NCBI GenBank assembly: GCA_013115135.1
Contig: JABANP010000813.1
Coordinates: forward strand, 1-16,369
DNA: 16,369 nt
Source of the DNA: Perkinsus olseni
Lineage: Eukaryota; Perkinsozoa; Perkinsida; Perkinsidae
Direction of reading: 5' to 3'
A program made the position numbers and the translations under genes. Shown here piece by piece: positions 8,452-15,055 of the stretch; within the stretch, counting starts at the first letter, position 1; each line of letters opens with the position of its first letter. The notes beneath the pieces were generated by a model. The model was not told where the DNA came from and made no database searches. It saw only the letters and a list, made by a program, of their open reading frames with translations.

Positions 8452-9096
8452 ACGACTGCCTCGGACCTGTAATCCGCAGAAGTTAACAGAGTCTCCTTGC
8501 TCACACTTATCCCTACGGATCGCAACTTGCGATTCGCAAGTCCACGAGCTTGAGCCATCTCAATAATGACATCCATCGCCGCCTGCGCATCCTCCTTAGT
8601 AGGAGAACCACCGAGCAGATCATCTTGATAACTCACGATATAAGCAGTGATACCACGGTCAGCAAGAACTTCACGCACCTCCGCCATGAAAGTCGTCATC
8701 ACCTTATGGAAATACCCCGGCGAGAAGCGCCACCCTTGAGGAATACGCGTCGCCATCCATAACCTCGTACGACCGTCAACTCCCACAGACCTTGTACAGA
8801 AGAGCTTACGAAGCGGTTTACTGATATAAACCGACCCAAAAGCATCACTGATATCTAACTTGAAATACACACCTCGGCAAGTCGACGGCCACCTCATCAA
8901 CATCGATAGAGCCGACTCCTGAGACTGGCATATCGCAGAAGGCGTCGCCTTTCCAACATCCTCATCAGCCAACCACACGTAGTCACCAGGACCCTGTTCG
9001 TAGAGCTTGAGACTATTGACCTTCCGCAAATCAGGCGTCACCCGGAAGTGCTTACGGATCTGCTTGTCAGACAACTTGTCTGACAAGCAGATCCGT
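8448..9096 (-). pseudogene. pol: pol fragment: reverse transcriptase palm
   Basis: Clear RT motifs in one frame: RVTPDLRKVNSL (fingers), FKLDISDAFG with the first catalytic Asp near nt 8855, RIPQGWRFSPGYF (the PQG-SP motif), and YQDDLL with the catalytic Asp pair near nt 8624-8619. All three catalytic aspartates are present. The frame runs through a 43-bp palindrome at its start, which adds CLSDKLSDKQI just before RKHFRVT. It closes near 8448, where the thumb continues in another frame, so a frameshift lies at about 8450-8465. Nearest relatives appear to be retrovirus/Ty3-type RTs. Confidence 0.8.
9054..9096. repeat. 43-bp palindrome (21-bp arms, 1-nt centre) inside RT
   Basis: The left arm 9054-9074 and right arm 9076-9096 are exact reverse complements around C9075. 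GGATC and GATCC bound the structure. Relative to an uninterrupted GGATCCGT it looks like a 33-nt insertion (a 29-nt palindrome plus a repeated GATC), a multiple of three, adding 11 residues to the RT frame. Confidence 0.9.
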
Positions 9097-9303
9097 CTGA
9101 GACAAGGTACTAGGATCCATCGCACCAATATTAGTTTTGGCCACGAGCACAACTTCCGAGATGAACAACTCACTGCTCGGAGCGACTTCCTCGAACCGTC
9201 CAAGCCGAGCAGCAATCGATATCCATCTATCGATAATAGCAGCCTTGGACAGACTCCGTCGCCGAGGCGGCTCTATATGTGGAAAGATGGACGCCGTCTC
9301 CAA
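9067..9303 (-). pseudogene. pol: pol fragment: start of reverse transcriptase, before a frameshift
   Basis: This frame reads PPRRRSLSKAAIIDRWIS and then SELFISEVVLVAK, which fits the start of an RT fingers domain (the usual S-P-VVLV-K motif). It continues the protease frame on the far side of the nested insertion: PLET appears at both junctions as part of the duplicated target. The reading frame closes shortly after 9067, inside a palindrome; the RT continues in the next frame (8448-9215). Confidence 0.65.
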
Positions 9304-9314
9304 GGGTGTACCGC

Positions 9315-9568
9315 GATTCGTCCATGATCGATTGGTCCACTGCAGCTTCGATCCAAGATTGTTTCGTACAAATTGCGGTTCATTCATGATCTTTTCGTAC
9401 ACCGAAAAATTGTATGTTTCGGTCACGATTTTTTCATCCATAACCGGTTTCGTACACGATTATTTCGTCCATGGGCGGTTGATCCAAAGATATGCTCGTT
9501 GTGATCTATTCGGCCACGATCTTTTCGAAAAAAATTCATTCGTCCAATAGTGGTTCGTACATATGAAA
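9315..9568 (+). repeat. left array of 15-bp repeats
   Basis: About 16 degenerate units such as TTTCGTACACGATT, ATTTCGTCCATGGGC and CATTCGTCCAATAGT, mostly spaced 15 bp. Because 15 is five codons, one plus-strand frame reads as pentapeptide-like repeats (FVHDY, FVHGR). I regard that as a by-product, not a gene. Confidence 0.85.
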
Positions 9569-9594
9569 CTGACGACACGCAAATGTTTATCGAA

Positions 9595-9640
9595 GGAAAT
9601 GAACCCACGACTTCGGGAATACCAGCTTGAGCTACTAACC
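9595..9640 (-). repeat. tRNA-like fragment with Pol III boxes
   Basis: On the minus strand, TAGCTCAAGCTGG (9622-9634) resembles a tRNA A-box and GGTTCATTTCC (9595-9605) a B-box. They are only about 16 nt apart, too close for an intact tRNA, so this is a collapsed tRNA-derived or SINE-like remnant, not a functional tRNA. Confidence 0.45.
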
Positions 9641-9784
9641 TACTCACCTGTATGACTCCCCCTGATTCCCGACAAAGTACCGCCCACGCGATACCCAACT
9701 ATTCAGCTTGGCTCCATTCATGTTTGGAGCCTCTAGGCACTGGGATCATCACAGAGACAACCTGATGCGGGGGAGTGCTAGATC

Positions 9785-9807
9785 GTCACCACTGGTGACT
9801 CACCAGT
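9785..9807. repeat. two overlapping perfect palindromes
   Basis: GTCACCA-C-TGGTGAC (9785-9799) overlaps ACTGGTGA-C-TCACCAGT (9791-9807). Each has a single-base centre. The TCACCA/TGGTGA core is shared with the hairpin at 1542-1570. Confidence 0.8.
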
Positions 9808-9843
9808 AGAGGCGGCGGTGAGATTCTTAGGTCGTAGTAGGTG

Positions 9844-9915
9844 ATGGTAATAGCGGAATTGGTAGAGCTCCCGGCTTGCATGACGATGGTCCCAGGTTCG
9901 AATCGGGGTAGGGGT
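9844..9915 (+). repeat. degenerate tRNA-derived sequence
   Basis: A-box TAGCGGAATTGG (9851-9862) and B-box GGTTCGAATCG (9895-9905) are at normal tRNA spacing, with CTTGCAT where an anticodon loop would be. The D and anticodon stems pair poorly and the acceptor ends (ATGGTAA, GTAGGGG) do not pair, so it is not a working tRNA. ATGGTAATAGYGGA recurs at 9918-9931. Confidence 0.5.
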
Positions 9916-9958
9916 AAATGGTAATAGTGGAGCCGGCGGCGCAGTACATAGTGTTACT

Positions 9959-10000
9959 TTTTAGACATATGTGACGCCGCGGCGTCACATATGTCTAAAA
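9959..10000. repeat. 42-bp perfect palindrome, no spacer
   Basis: Left half TTTTAGACATATGTGACGCC plus G, followed directly by its exact reverse complement. The right 15-bp array starts within 3 bp of its end. It would extrude as a 21-bp cruciform; no coding role is visible. Confidence 0.95.
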
Positions 10001-10002
10001 GT

Positions 10003-10255
10003 AGCGTGGATGAAACTCACATGTACGAAAGGCTTGTACGAAAAGCCCTGGAAGAAAGAAGCGGAGTTAGAGCATGATTGGACGAAACGGCGTGGATGAA
10101 AGAATCATGTACTCAAGACCCGCGGGCGAAAGAGGTGTGTATGAATGAGGATGTACGGAAGTAACATGGACGAAACAAGCAGGATGAACCCTACCATGGA
10201 CGAAACAATCGTGGACGAAACCTGCAATGTATGAAACAGCAATGTATGAATGGAG
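10003..10255 (-). repeat. right array of 15-bp repeats, inverted
   Basis: About 16 units in the opposite orientation, for example CATGGACGAAACAAT, CGTGGACGAAACCTG and CAATGTATGAAACAG in tandem at 10195-10239. The reverse complement gives the same TTTCGTCCATG core as the left array. The minus strand encodes FVHDC, FVHGR and similar in one frame, FIHCC and FIHCR in the Gag frame. Confidence 0.85.
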
Positions 10256-12155
10256 GTTCCCCGGTCTCCAACGGTGGACACCTGATCTCATACCGACCAT
10301 CATCAGTACGTTCCACAAAAAGAGCATCCTCAGAATCAAACAGACGATCACAGACATCATCAACCCTATCGGCCTGCTTATCACCAGAACGTACCGCCTC
10401 GTTGAAACAGTTGTCTAGTTCCATCCTCAAAGTAGGATAACGACACATGGCCGACATACCAATGATGATCTCAAGATCCAGGCAAGGCAGAACCTTGAAA
10501 CTCAACGGACCATAACCATCGACGGACAGGAGTATCTCACCATCGGCGCCGCTAGACGAACTATTACCGAAGCGCACACCACTACAGGGCTTGAGATCGC
10601 CCACAGTGACCCCAGCAGACTTCAAGGCAGTAAATAACGCCTTAGCCATATAACCTTCACCGCGCGCAACCGTATCCAGCAATCCCTTCACACGGGCGCC
10701 GCCTTTACCGCTCTCGCGAACAACTAGGGAGACCGAAGGATCATGAATCTTGACCCGTCGGATCAAATCCACATCCTCATCACGGCCATCGTCATCAACC
10801 AATACCCTAACAAGTTCGAAATTGCCAGACTGCTGACTAAGAGCCGGACCATCCGCAGTAGGGGCAGGACGATCCACAGTAGGAGCAGGCTTGGGTTGAT
10901 CAGTAGCCACCACTTTAGGTTGTGCCTTACGAAACGGACAGTCTCGCTTCATATGAGGTCCACCACAATCCCAACATTTCACCGGTCTCCTAGGCGGAGG
11001 AGCACGAGCATACGATGCCTGATAATGCACAGGTGGAGCCGTAGAACCCGAAGTCACCTGACTGTCAGACGAACCGTTGACTCGATCGGAATCATGCTCC
11101 TCAGAACCCGTCGAAGGATTAGCACCAGCCTCGGAAACGACATTAACCGATGAGGCAGCGGAGGCCTTGGAGTCAGCCACAGCACTCGAACCGGAAATAC
11201 TGTCACTGGAATTGGCCGATTCCCACAGCGTGAGCATAGTACACAACTGGTTTACATCACGAACATGAGAGTAGGTGGTACGGACAGCCTTCACATAGTT
11301 CGGGCGAAGACCCTTCACAAACCGGTCTAGCAGCTCATCGCTGGAAACATACACGCCCACGCATTTACCCTCAGTAAGAAGATCACGTAGACGACCAATA
11401 TAATCCCCGATCAATTCATTAGATCGCTGCTTACATAAGGCGAGCCGGTTACGAAACCGGACCGGATCATTAGTGACATCGAACGCAGACCGCAGGAAAT
11501 GTTCAGCAGCTGTCAACAGCTGCTTGGTAGTACCATGCAGCAATAAACCCTCAGTCTCCAAATAATCCGTGAGCTCACCACGTACCGAAGGACTGATACA
11601 CCGTAATAAATACTTCCAACAATTGTTGGCAGATAACCCATACAGCTTCGATAGCTGTATCCATTCCCTGAGGAAATAGGAAATAGATCGTGCCTCACTG
11701 CGACCCATAAAGCATTGGCCACCAGCGGGCAACGGAAGAGTACTCACCATGTTAACGGCGCGAACGTCATTAACATCATCATGATTAGCACCATCACCAT
11801 ATAGATCCGCAACACTGGGAGCATGTACACCATGATTATCTGAGTCAGGCAGCACAGTATGATAACGTGCGTCAGCGCTGTTCATCGTCTGATTACTCAC
11901 GGAGCTTGCACCAGCAGAAGCACCGGAAATACACGACCAAAGGTAACGTAAACGCAACTGCTCGTTGAGTTCCTTCGCTGCCTTCTCAATAAGACCGTCG
12001 ACTTCAGAAGATCTCAGGAAACCAACGAACTGAGGATCCACACCGACTGCTCGACCAAACTCAGTACGAGCCTCCTCGGCGTCCAGGATCCTGCATCGGG
12101 TACCAAGGTTGTTGGAGTTACCATCCTTATTATCTTCTGAACTCTGCGTGGTCAT
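10191..12155 (-). CDS. gag: Gag-protease polyprotein, 3' end supplied by a nested insertion
   Basis: One open frame of 654 codons. Gag core: FMGRSEARSISYFLREWI through LLDRFVKGLRPNYVKA resembles retrotransposon Gag capsid domains (about residues 150-310). A Ser/Ala/Thr-rich linker follows, then a zinc knuckle CWDCGGPHMKRDC near residue 394, spaced C-x2-C-x3-H-x4-C, one residue shorter than the usual x4. A retropepsin-like domain follows: LLDT at about 491-495, then LEIIIGMSAM, the usual I-I/L-G motif. The active-site triad reads D-T-V rather than D-T-G. From about residue 631 the frame enters the nested element and ends in its 15-bp repeats (FIHCC, FIHCR), so those last residues are not original. 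The ATG lies inside the LTR. The length without indels contrasts with pol. Confidence 0.85.
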   Translation of the reverse strand: MTTQSSEDNKDGNSNNLGTRCRILDAEEARTEFGRAVGVDPQFVGFLRSSEVDGLIEKAAKELNEQLRLRYLWSCISGASAGASSVSNQTMNSADARYHTVLPDSDNHGVHAPSVADLYGDGANHDDVNDVRAVNMVSTLPLPAGGQCFMGRSEARSISYFLREWIQLSKLYGLSANNCWKYLLRCISPSVRGELTDYLETEGLLLHGTTKQLLTAAEHFLRSAFDVTNDPVRFRNRLALCKQRSNELIGDYIGRLRDLLTEGKCVGVYVSSDELLDRFVKGLRPNYVKAVRTTYSHVRDVNQLCTMLTLWESANSSDSISGSSAVADSKASAASSVNVVSEAGANPSTGSEEHDSDRVNGSSDSQVTSGSTAPPVHYQASYARAPPPRRPVKCWDCGGPHMKRDCPFRKAQPKVVATDQPKPAPTVDRPAPTADGPALSQQSGNFELVRVLVDDDGRDEDVDLIRRVKIHDPSVSLVVRESGKGGARVKGLLDTVARGEGYMAKALFTALKSAGVTVGDLKPCSGVRFGNSSSSGADGEILLSVDGYGPLSFKVLPCLDLEIIIGMSAMCRYPTLRMELDNCFNEAVRSGDKQADRVDDVCDRLFDSEDALFVERTDDGRYEIRCPPLETGEPPFIHCCFIHCRFRPRLFRPW

Positions 12156-12262
12156 ATTAGTGTTGTAGAAACATAGACTTATGAGTTACTTAACAACAGT
12201 AGGCAACTGTACTAGCTCAAGGCTAAGCTACAGGGACAGAATGATCATCACAAGAGTGAAAT
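12110..12262 (-). repeat. 5' LTR of the retroelement, containing the gag start codon
   Basis: Matches 5954-6107 with about three substitutions. The gag ATG at 12153-12155 lies inside this repeat, about 45 nt before its end, as in yeast Ty1 where the gag start is also in the LTR. Directly after the LTR end, three bases on, is TGGTACCCGATG, a candidate primer-binding site (TGG start) read in frame as part of Gag. Confidence 0.8.
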
Positions 12263-12342
12263 GTCCCTAAATCACAACAATCGTTGAGTTGGATGTAAAG
12301 AGGCACTGGGCACGAAGGCGTACAGGATCTTAAGAGCAGACG
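12263..12342. other. unannotated flank of the retroelement
   Basis: Host sequence next to the 5' LTR. I see no gene, RNA or repeat in it. Confidence 0.4.
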
Positions 12343-12504
12343 ATGAAAGCTAGACCTAGGATATCACTCCCCGTGAGAAGAAAACCTTTGTACGACGACC
12401 TGCGGTATAAACTACTGCGGCAGAGAGGAGGGAGTCGCTATCAGGGGATACCTGTTCCAGAGTTCAAAGGTTGTAAAGTACACGCAGTCGGCGATAGTTT
12501 CTGA
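12343..12504 (+). CDS. possible exon or small ORF, unknown
   Basis: ATG at 12343, TGA at 12502-12504, 53 residues. The product is basic (RRKPLYDDLRYKLLRQRGG) and ends PVPEFKGCKVHAVGDSF. The composition looks protein-like but I recognise no family. It may be an exon of a gene continuing into 12744-12959, whose 5' part could have been separated by the retroelement. A GT-AG link between the two is not obvious. Confidence 0.3.
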   Translation: MKARPRISLPVRRKPLYDDLRYKLLRQRGGSRYQGIPVPEFKGCKVHAVGDSF

Positions 12505-12743
12505 AAAGACCTGTACGCAAACGCTGAGCTCGGCACGTTGCGTCGCTATAACAGTAATGCAGTAATATTACTACTACCCATTGCAGCACCCTGCCGACCT
12601 CCCGCAAACACTGGCATTTCATGACGGAAACTCGATGAATGACGGGAAGAGGGGAGCCTAGCCCGGAGACCGGCAGGGTGAGCGACAAGCGACTGCCGAT
12701 GAGAAGACACAAGTACGAATGATCCAGCTCGGCGTCCAACAAA

Positions 12744-12959
12744 ATGACTCTACGGTACCGAGTCAACAGTCTATCAGCAACTGCAGGGTACCGTCAGAAG
12801 GAAGAGCAGCAAGGCCCTCCTCCACCAGAACTCACAACGACTGAGTCCGCCCGAGAGAACTCTTCTGCAGTCCCGTTATGCTCCTCTGAGGAGCGACTAA
12901 GTGGCCCGAAGGTTGTGAGGCTGGAAGTCATCAACAGATGGAGAGCCATGATTGAGTGA
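12744..12959 (+). CDS. possible exon or ORF, unknown
   Basis: Open plus-strand frame ending TGA at 12957-12959. It has a low-complexity middle (KEEQQGPPPPELTTTES) and a more conserved-looking end (GPKVVRLEVINRWRAMIE). An acidic/proline-rich linker followed by an ordered tail suggests the C-terminal exon of a larger protein. No family recognised. The antisense frame 12794-13054 is most likely a shadow. Confidence 0.3.
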   Translation: MTLRYRVNSLSATAGYRQKEEQQGPPPPELTTTESARENSSAVPLCSSEERLSGPKVVRLEVINRWRAMIE

Positions 12960-13040
12960 ACACAAAACGGCAACGTGAAGTCAAAATACGGGACACATGA
13001 ACAGAATTCGATACTCGCTACTAGCGGGCCGCTAGGCAGC

Positions 13041-13976
13041 CTAGGCTTGGACAACTTCCAAGTGTGGATCTACGAAATAATCGATCGCACTGCGAAGAGG
13101 CCTGAACAATGTCCACTGCAGCCAGGATATGAGCCAACCCAGCCATGTCTGGGGTTTGATATCAAGGAAGACTCGGCTCATCGGAAGAGCGTTCCGCAAC
13201 TGCAGTTCCTCGGGCACACTGAGGCCTATCAGATCGGTGGCTCCCGTCCACAGAGTAAGGGAGGTGCTCGGTAACGCCTCCAGCAGCTTCACGAGCTCAG
13301 CAGTGCACGATAGTGCCAGCCTTGCAGAGAACGCAAATGTGATGTGACGACAGGCGACTTCGCCAGAAGGGGCCGACAACAGGCCCTGAAAAGACGAAAA
13401 GTACTTAGTGATACCCAACAGGGCTTGCCAGGAAGCCAAAGTCACGGATGATGATCTTACAAATTCGGTCAACTGCTTGATGATGTCCTTTCTCTCGGCT
13501 TCCCCGAAGCCAGTCCCGATGTACCCCAGGCTCAAAACGGTGTCTTTGGTAGCAACGTCGGCCAAGGCCTTCAGTGGTAACTTCTCCTCGCCGAAAACAT
13601 CGGCATTCCACCATACCGGTACGTCTGGTTTGACCTTCGACAAGAGATTCCCGATGGGCGCGACCAACTTGTCCAGTTTGATGTCAATCTTGAGACCAGT
13701 TTTCCGCTCTTCCACCGCCGACAGGAGCTGGTCCAAGTAAAGGTCACTTGTAGTCTGCGATGGGTAGTGGCACATGATAACCCGACCGTCCTCGGCCAAG
13801 GCCCCAGCGTCCGACTCGTAGAACATAGCATCGGCGGCTTCAAGCTCCGCCTGGGAGTCAACAGCGTGGGCCCAGGTAAGAGCACTAGGCTCCGGTATAT
13901 GGAGCCGTTGACAAAGGTCGTTAACGTATGAAGACAGTCCTACCATGAGCTTGCCTACATTGGCTGCTGTCCACAT
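13041..13976 (-). CDS. FAM151: FAM151/menorin-family protein, copy 1
   Basis: FAM151 proteins (menorins, DUF2181) have a PLC-like phosphodiesterase barrel. Family blocks seen: LTWAHAVDSQAELEAA, MFYESDAG, VIMCHYPSQTTSDLYLDQLL, GLKIDIKLDKL, PVWWNADVFGE and VLSLGYIGTGF. The His of WAHAV, the Glu/Asp of ESD and the His of CHYP fit the catalytic and metal-binding set of PLC-like enzymes. The frame is open from 14000, but that upstream end begins at TTG; I chose ATG 13976, which aligns with the start of copy 2 (MW-AA). A 75-nt intron is inferred at 13386-13460 (GTAAGA to TTTTCAG, with a CACTAAG branch-like site). It is a multiple of three without a stop, so it also reads through. Exons 13461-13976 and 13041-13385 give 286 aa, normal for the family. 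Tandem with copy 2. Confidence 0.85.
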   Translation of the reverse strand: MWTAANVGKLMVGLSSYVNDLCQRLHIPEPSALTWAHAVDSQAELEAADAMFYESDAGALAEDGRVIMCHYPSQTTSDLYLDQLLSAVEERKTGLKIDIKLDKLVAPIGNLLSKVKPDVPVWWNADVFGEEKLPLKALADVATKDTVLSLGYIGTGFGEAERKDIIKQLTEFVRSSSVTLASWQALLGITKYFSSFQGLLSAPSGEVACRHITFAFSARLALSCTAELVKLLEALPSTSLTLWTGATDLIGLSVPEELQLRNALPMSRVFLDIKPQTWLGWLISWLQWTLFRPLRSAIDYFVDPHLEVVQA

Positions 13977-14210
13977 CAGCAGGAACAAGCAACTACGCAA
14001 GATCTCTGGTGTGACAGCAATAGTCGCTGGAAAGAGAGGCTACGAGGTCGAGGAGCCTCTGGAGGTAATCGAATCGGACGATTGATTCAACTCAACATGA
14101 CGGTAGGTACAAATTATCAAACTTTGATTCTTGCCACGCCCGGTCTCGCGCGGCGCACAGACAAGGATGCACAAGATATTCGATTTGAATGCAGGGACAC
14201 ATCATCATCG
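13977..14210. other. spacer between the FAM151 copies
   Basis: No gene. It should hold the copy 1 promoter and copy 2 terminator. The stretch GATTGATTCAAC followed by about 30 similar bases (14081-14125) recurs loosely at 16236-16285, possibly a third, more distant repeat of the spacer. Confidence 0.35.
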
Positions 14211-15055
14211 CTATGCCCATTGTAGCCAGGAGGCGAACCAGCCTAGCCACGTCTGGCGCTTGATATCGAGGAAGACTCGGCTCATCGGGAGGGCCTGCCT
14301 CAGTCTCAGTTCTTCGGCCCTGGTCAGTCCTCTCGGGTCGTTCACTCCAGTCCAGAGAGTAAGAGAGGTACTTGGCAAAGCGTCGAGGAGTTTCACCAGT
14401 TCAGTAGTGCACGATAACGCTAGCCTTGCAGAGAAGGCGAATGTGATGTGACGACAGGAGATCTCCCCGGATGCAGGCAACAGCAGACCCTGACAAGAGG
14501 AAAGCGTCAAACACGACGACAGGGCGCGAGCTTTCGACTCACCGAGTCGGTCAACTGCTTGATGATGTCCTTTCTCTCGGCTTCCCCAAAGCTAGTGCCG
14601 ATGTATCCCAGGCTCAAAACGGTATCTTTGGTAGCAACATCGGCCAAGGCCTTCAGTGGTAACTTCTTCTTGCCGAAAACATCAGCATTCCACCATACCG
14701 GTACGTCTAGTTTCACCCTCGACAGAAGATCCCCGATGGGCGCGACCAACTTCTCCAGTTTGATATCAATCTTGAGACCAGTTTTCCGCTTTTCTACCGC
14801 CGACAGAAGCTCGTCCAAGTAAAGGTCACTTGTCGTTTGTGTGGGGAAGTGGCACATGATGACCCGACCGTCCTCGGACAAGGCCCCAGCGTCAGACTCA
14901 TAGAACATAGCATCAGCGGCTTCGAGCTCCGCCTGTGAGTCAACAGCGTGAGCCCAGGTAAGACTACTAGGCTCCGTTATGTGGAACCACTCACAGAGAT
15001 CATCAACATACGAGGACAACCCCACCATGAGTGACCCTACAGCTGCTTTCCACAT
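14211..15055 (-). CDS. FAM151: FAM151/menorin-family protein, copy 2
   Basis: Paralogue of the gene at 13041-13976, closely similar throughout. Exon 1 is 14543-15055 (ATG at 15055) and exon 2 is 14211-14489 (TAG at 14211-14213). The 53-nt intron 14490-14542 has donor GTGAGT and a pyrimidine-rich acceptor CTTTCCTCTTGTCAG. Unlike copy 1 it is not a multiple of three, so splicing is required; without it the frame ends soon after KQLTDS. The product is 263 aa with the same catalytic blocks (AHAVDS, ESDAG, MCHFP, IDIKL, WWNADVFG). It lacks the last 20 or so residues of copy 1, ending at WLGWFASWLQWA. A clear signal peptide is not visible in either copy. Confidence 0.85.

Larger units (their letters stand above)
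9304..10263. mobile_element. foldback-like element nested in the retroelement
   Basis: About 960 bp interrupting the protease-RT junction. Both ends are arrays of a degenerate 15-bp unit (consensus TTTCGTCCATGATNN), in opposite orientations: 9315-9568 plus, 10003-10255 minus. The flanks carry GTCTCCAA at 9296-9303 and 10264-10271, an exact 8-bp direct repeat; extending to 16 bp gives 14 of 16 matches (9296-9311 and 10264-10279). The longest inverted ends align weakly (about 15 of 22). The core has no transposase-like frame, so it would be non-autonomous. Subrepeat-built inverted arms are typical of Drosophila FB-type foldback elements; an 8-bp duplication would suit hAT. The family is unknown. 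Confidence 0.75.
5954..12262 (-). mobile_element. LTR retroelement, Ty3/gypsy-like domain order, degenerate, carrying a nested insertion
   Basis: Direct repeats of about 155 bp flank a minus-strand array in the order Gag, zinc knuckle, aspartic protease, reverse transcriptase, RNase H, HHCC integrase. Integrase after RNase H is the Ty3/gypsy (Metaviridae) order, not copia. The repeats differ at only about three positions, so insertion was fairly recent, yet pol carries several frameshifts, an in-frame TAG and a deletion in the integrase core. The host gap of 6.3 kb includes about 960 bp of a second element at 9304-10263. I could not find a convincing target-site duplication for the outer element. 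Confidence 0.85.

Noticed and set aside
9844..9915. Functional tRNA gene
   Set aside because: Boxes are present but acceptor, D and anticodon stems do not pair.
9315..10255. CRISPR-like array
   Set aside because: Units are 15 bp, degenerate, without unique spacers of constant length, and in inverted arms.
12562..12571. TAATATTAC, the nonanucleotide found at geminivirus and circovirus replication origins
   Set aside because: There is no flanking GC-rich inverted stem and no Rep-like frame nearby; a 9-mer match is expected by chance.
13976..14000. Longer FAM151 copy 1 beginning at 14000 (RSCLFLL-)
   Set aside because: That end has no ATG (it starts at TTG); ATG 13976 aligns with the copy 2 start.
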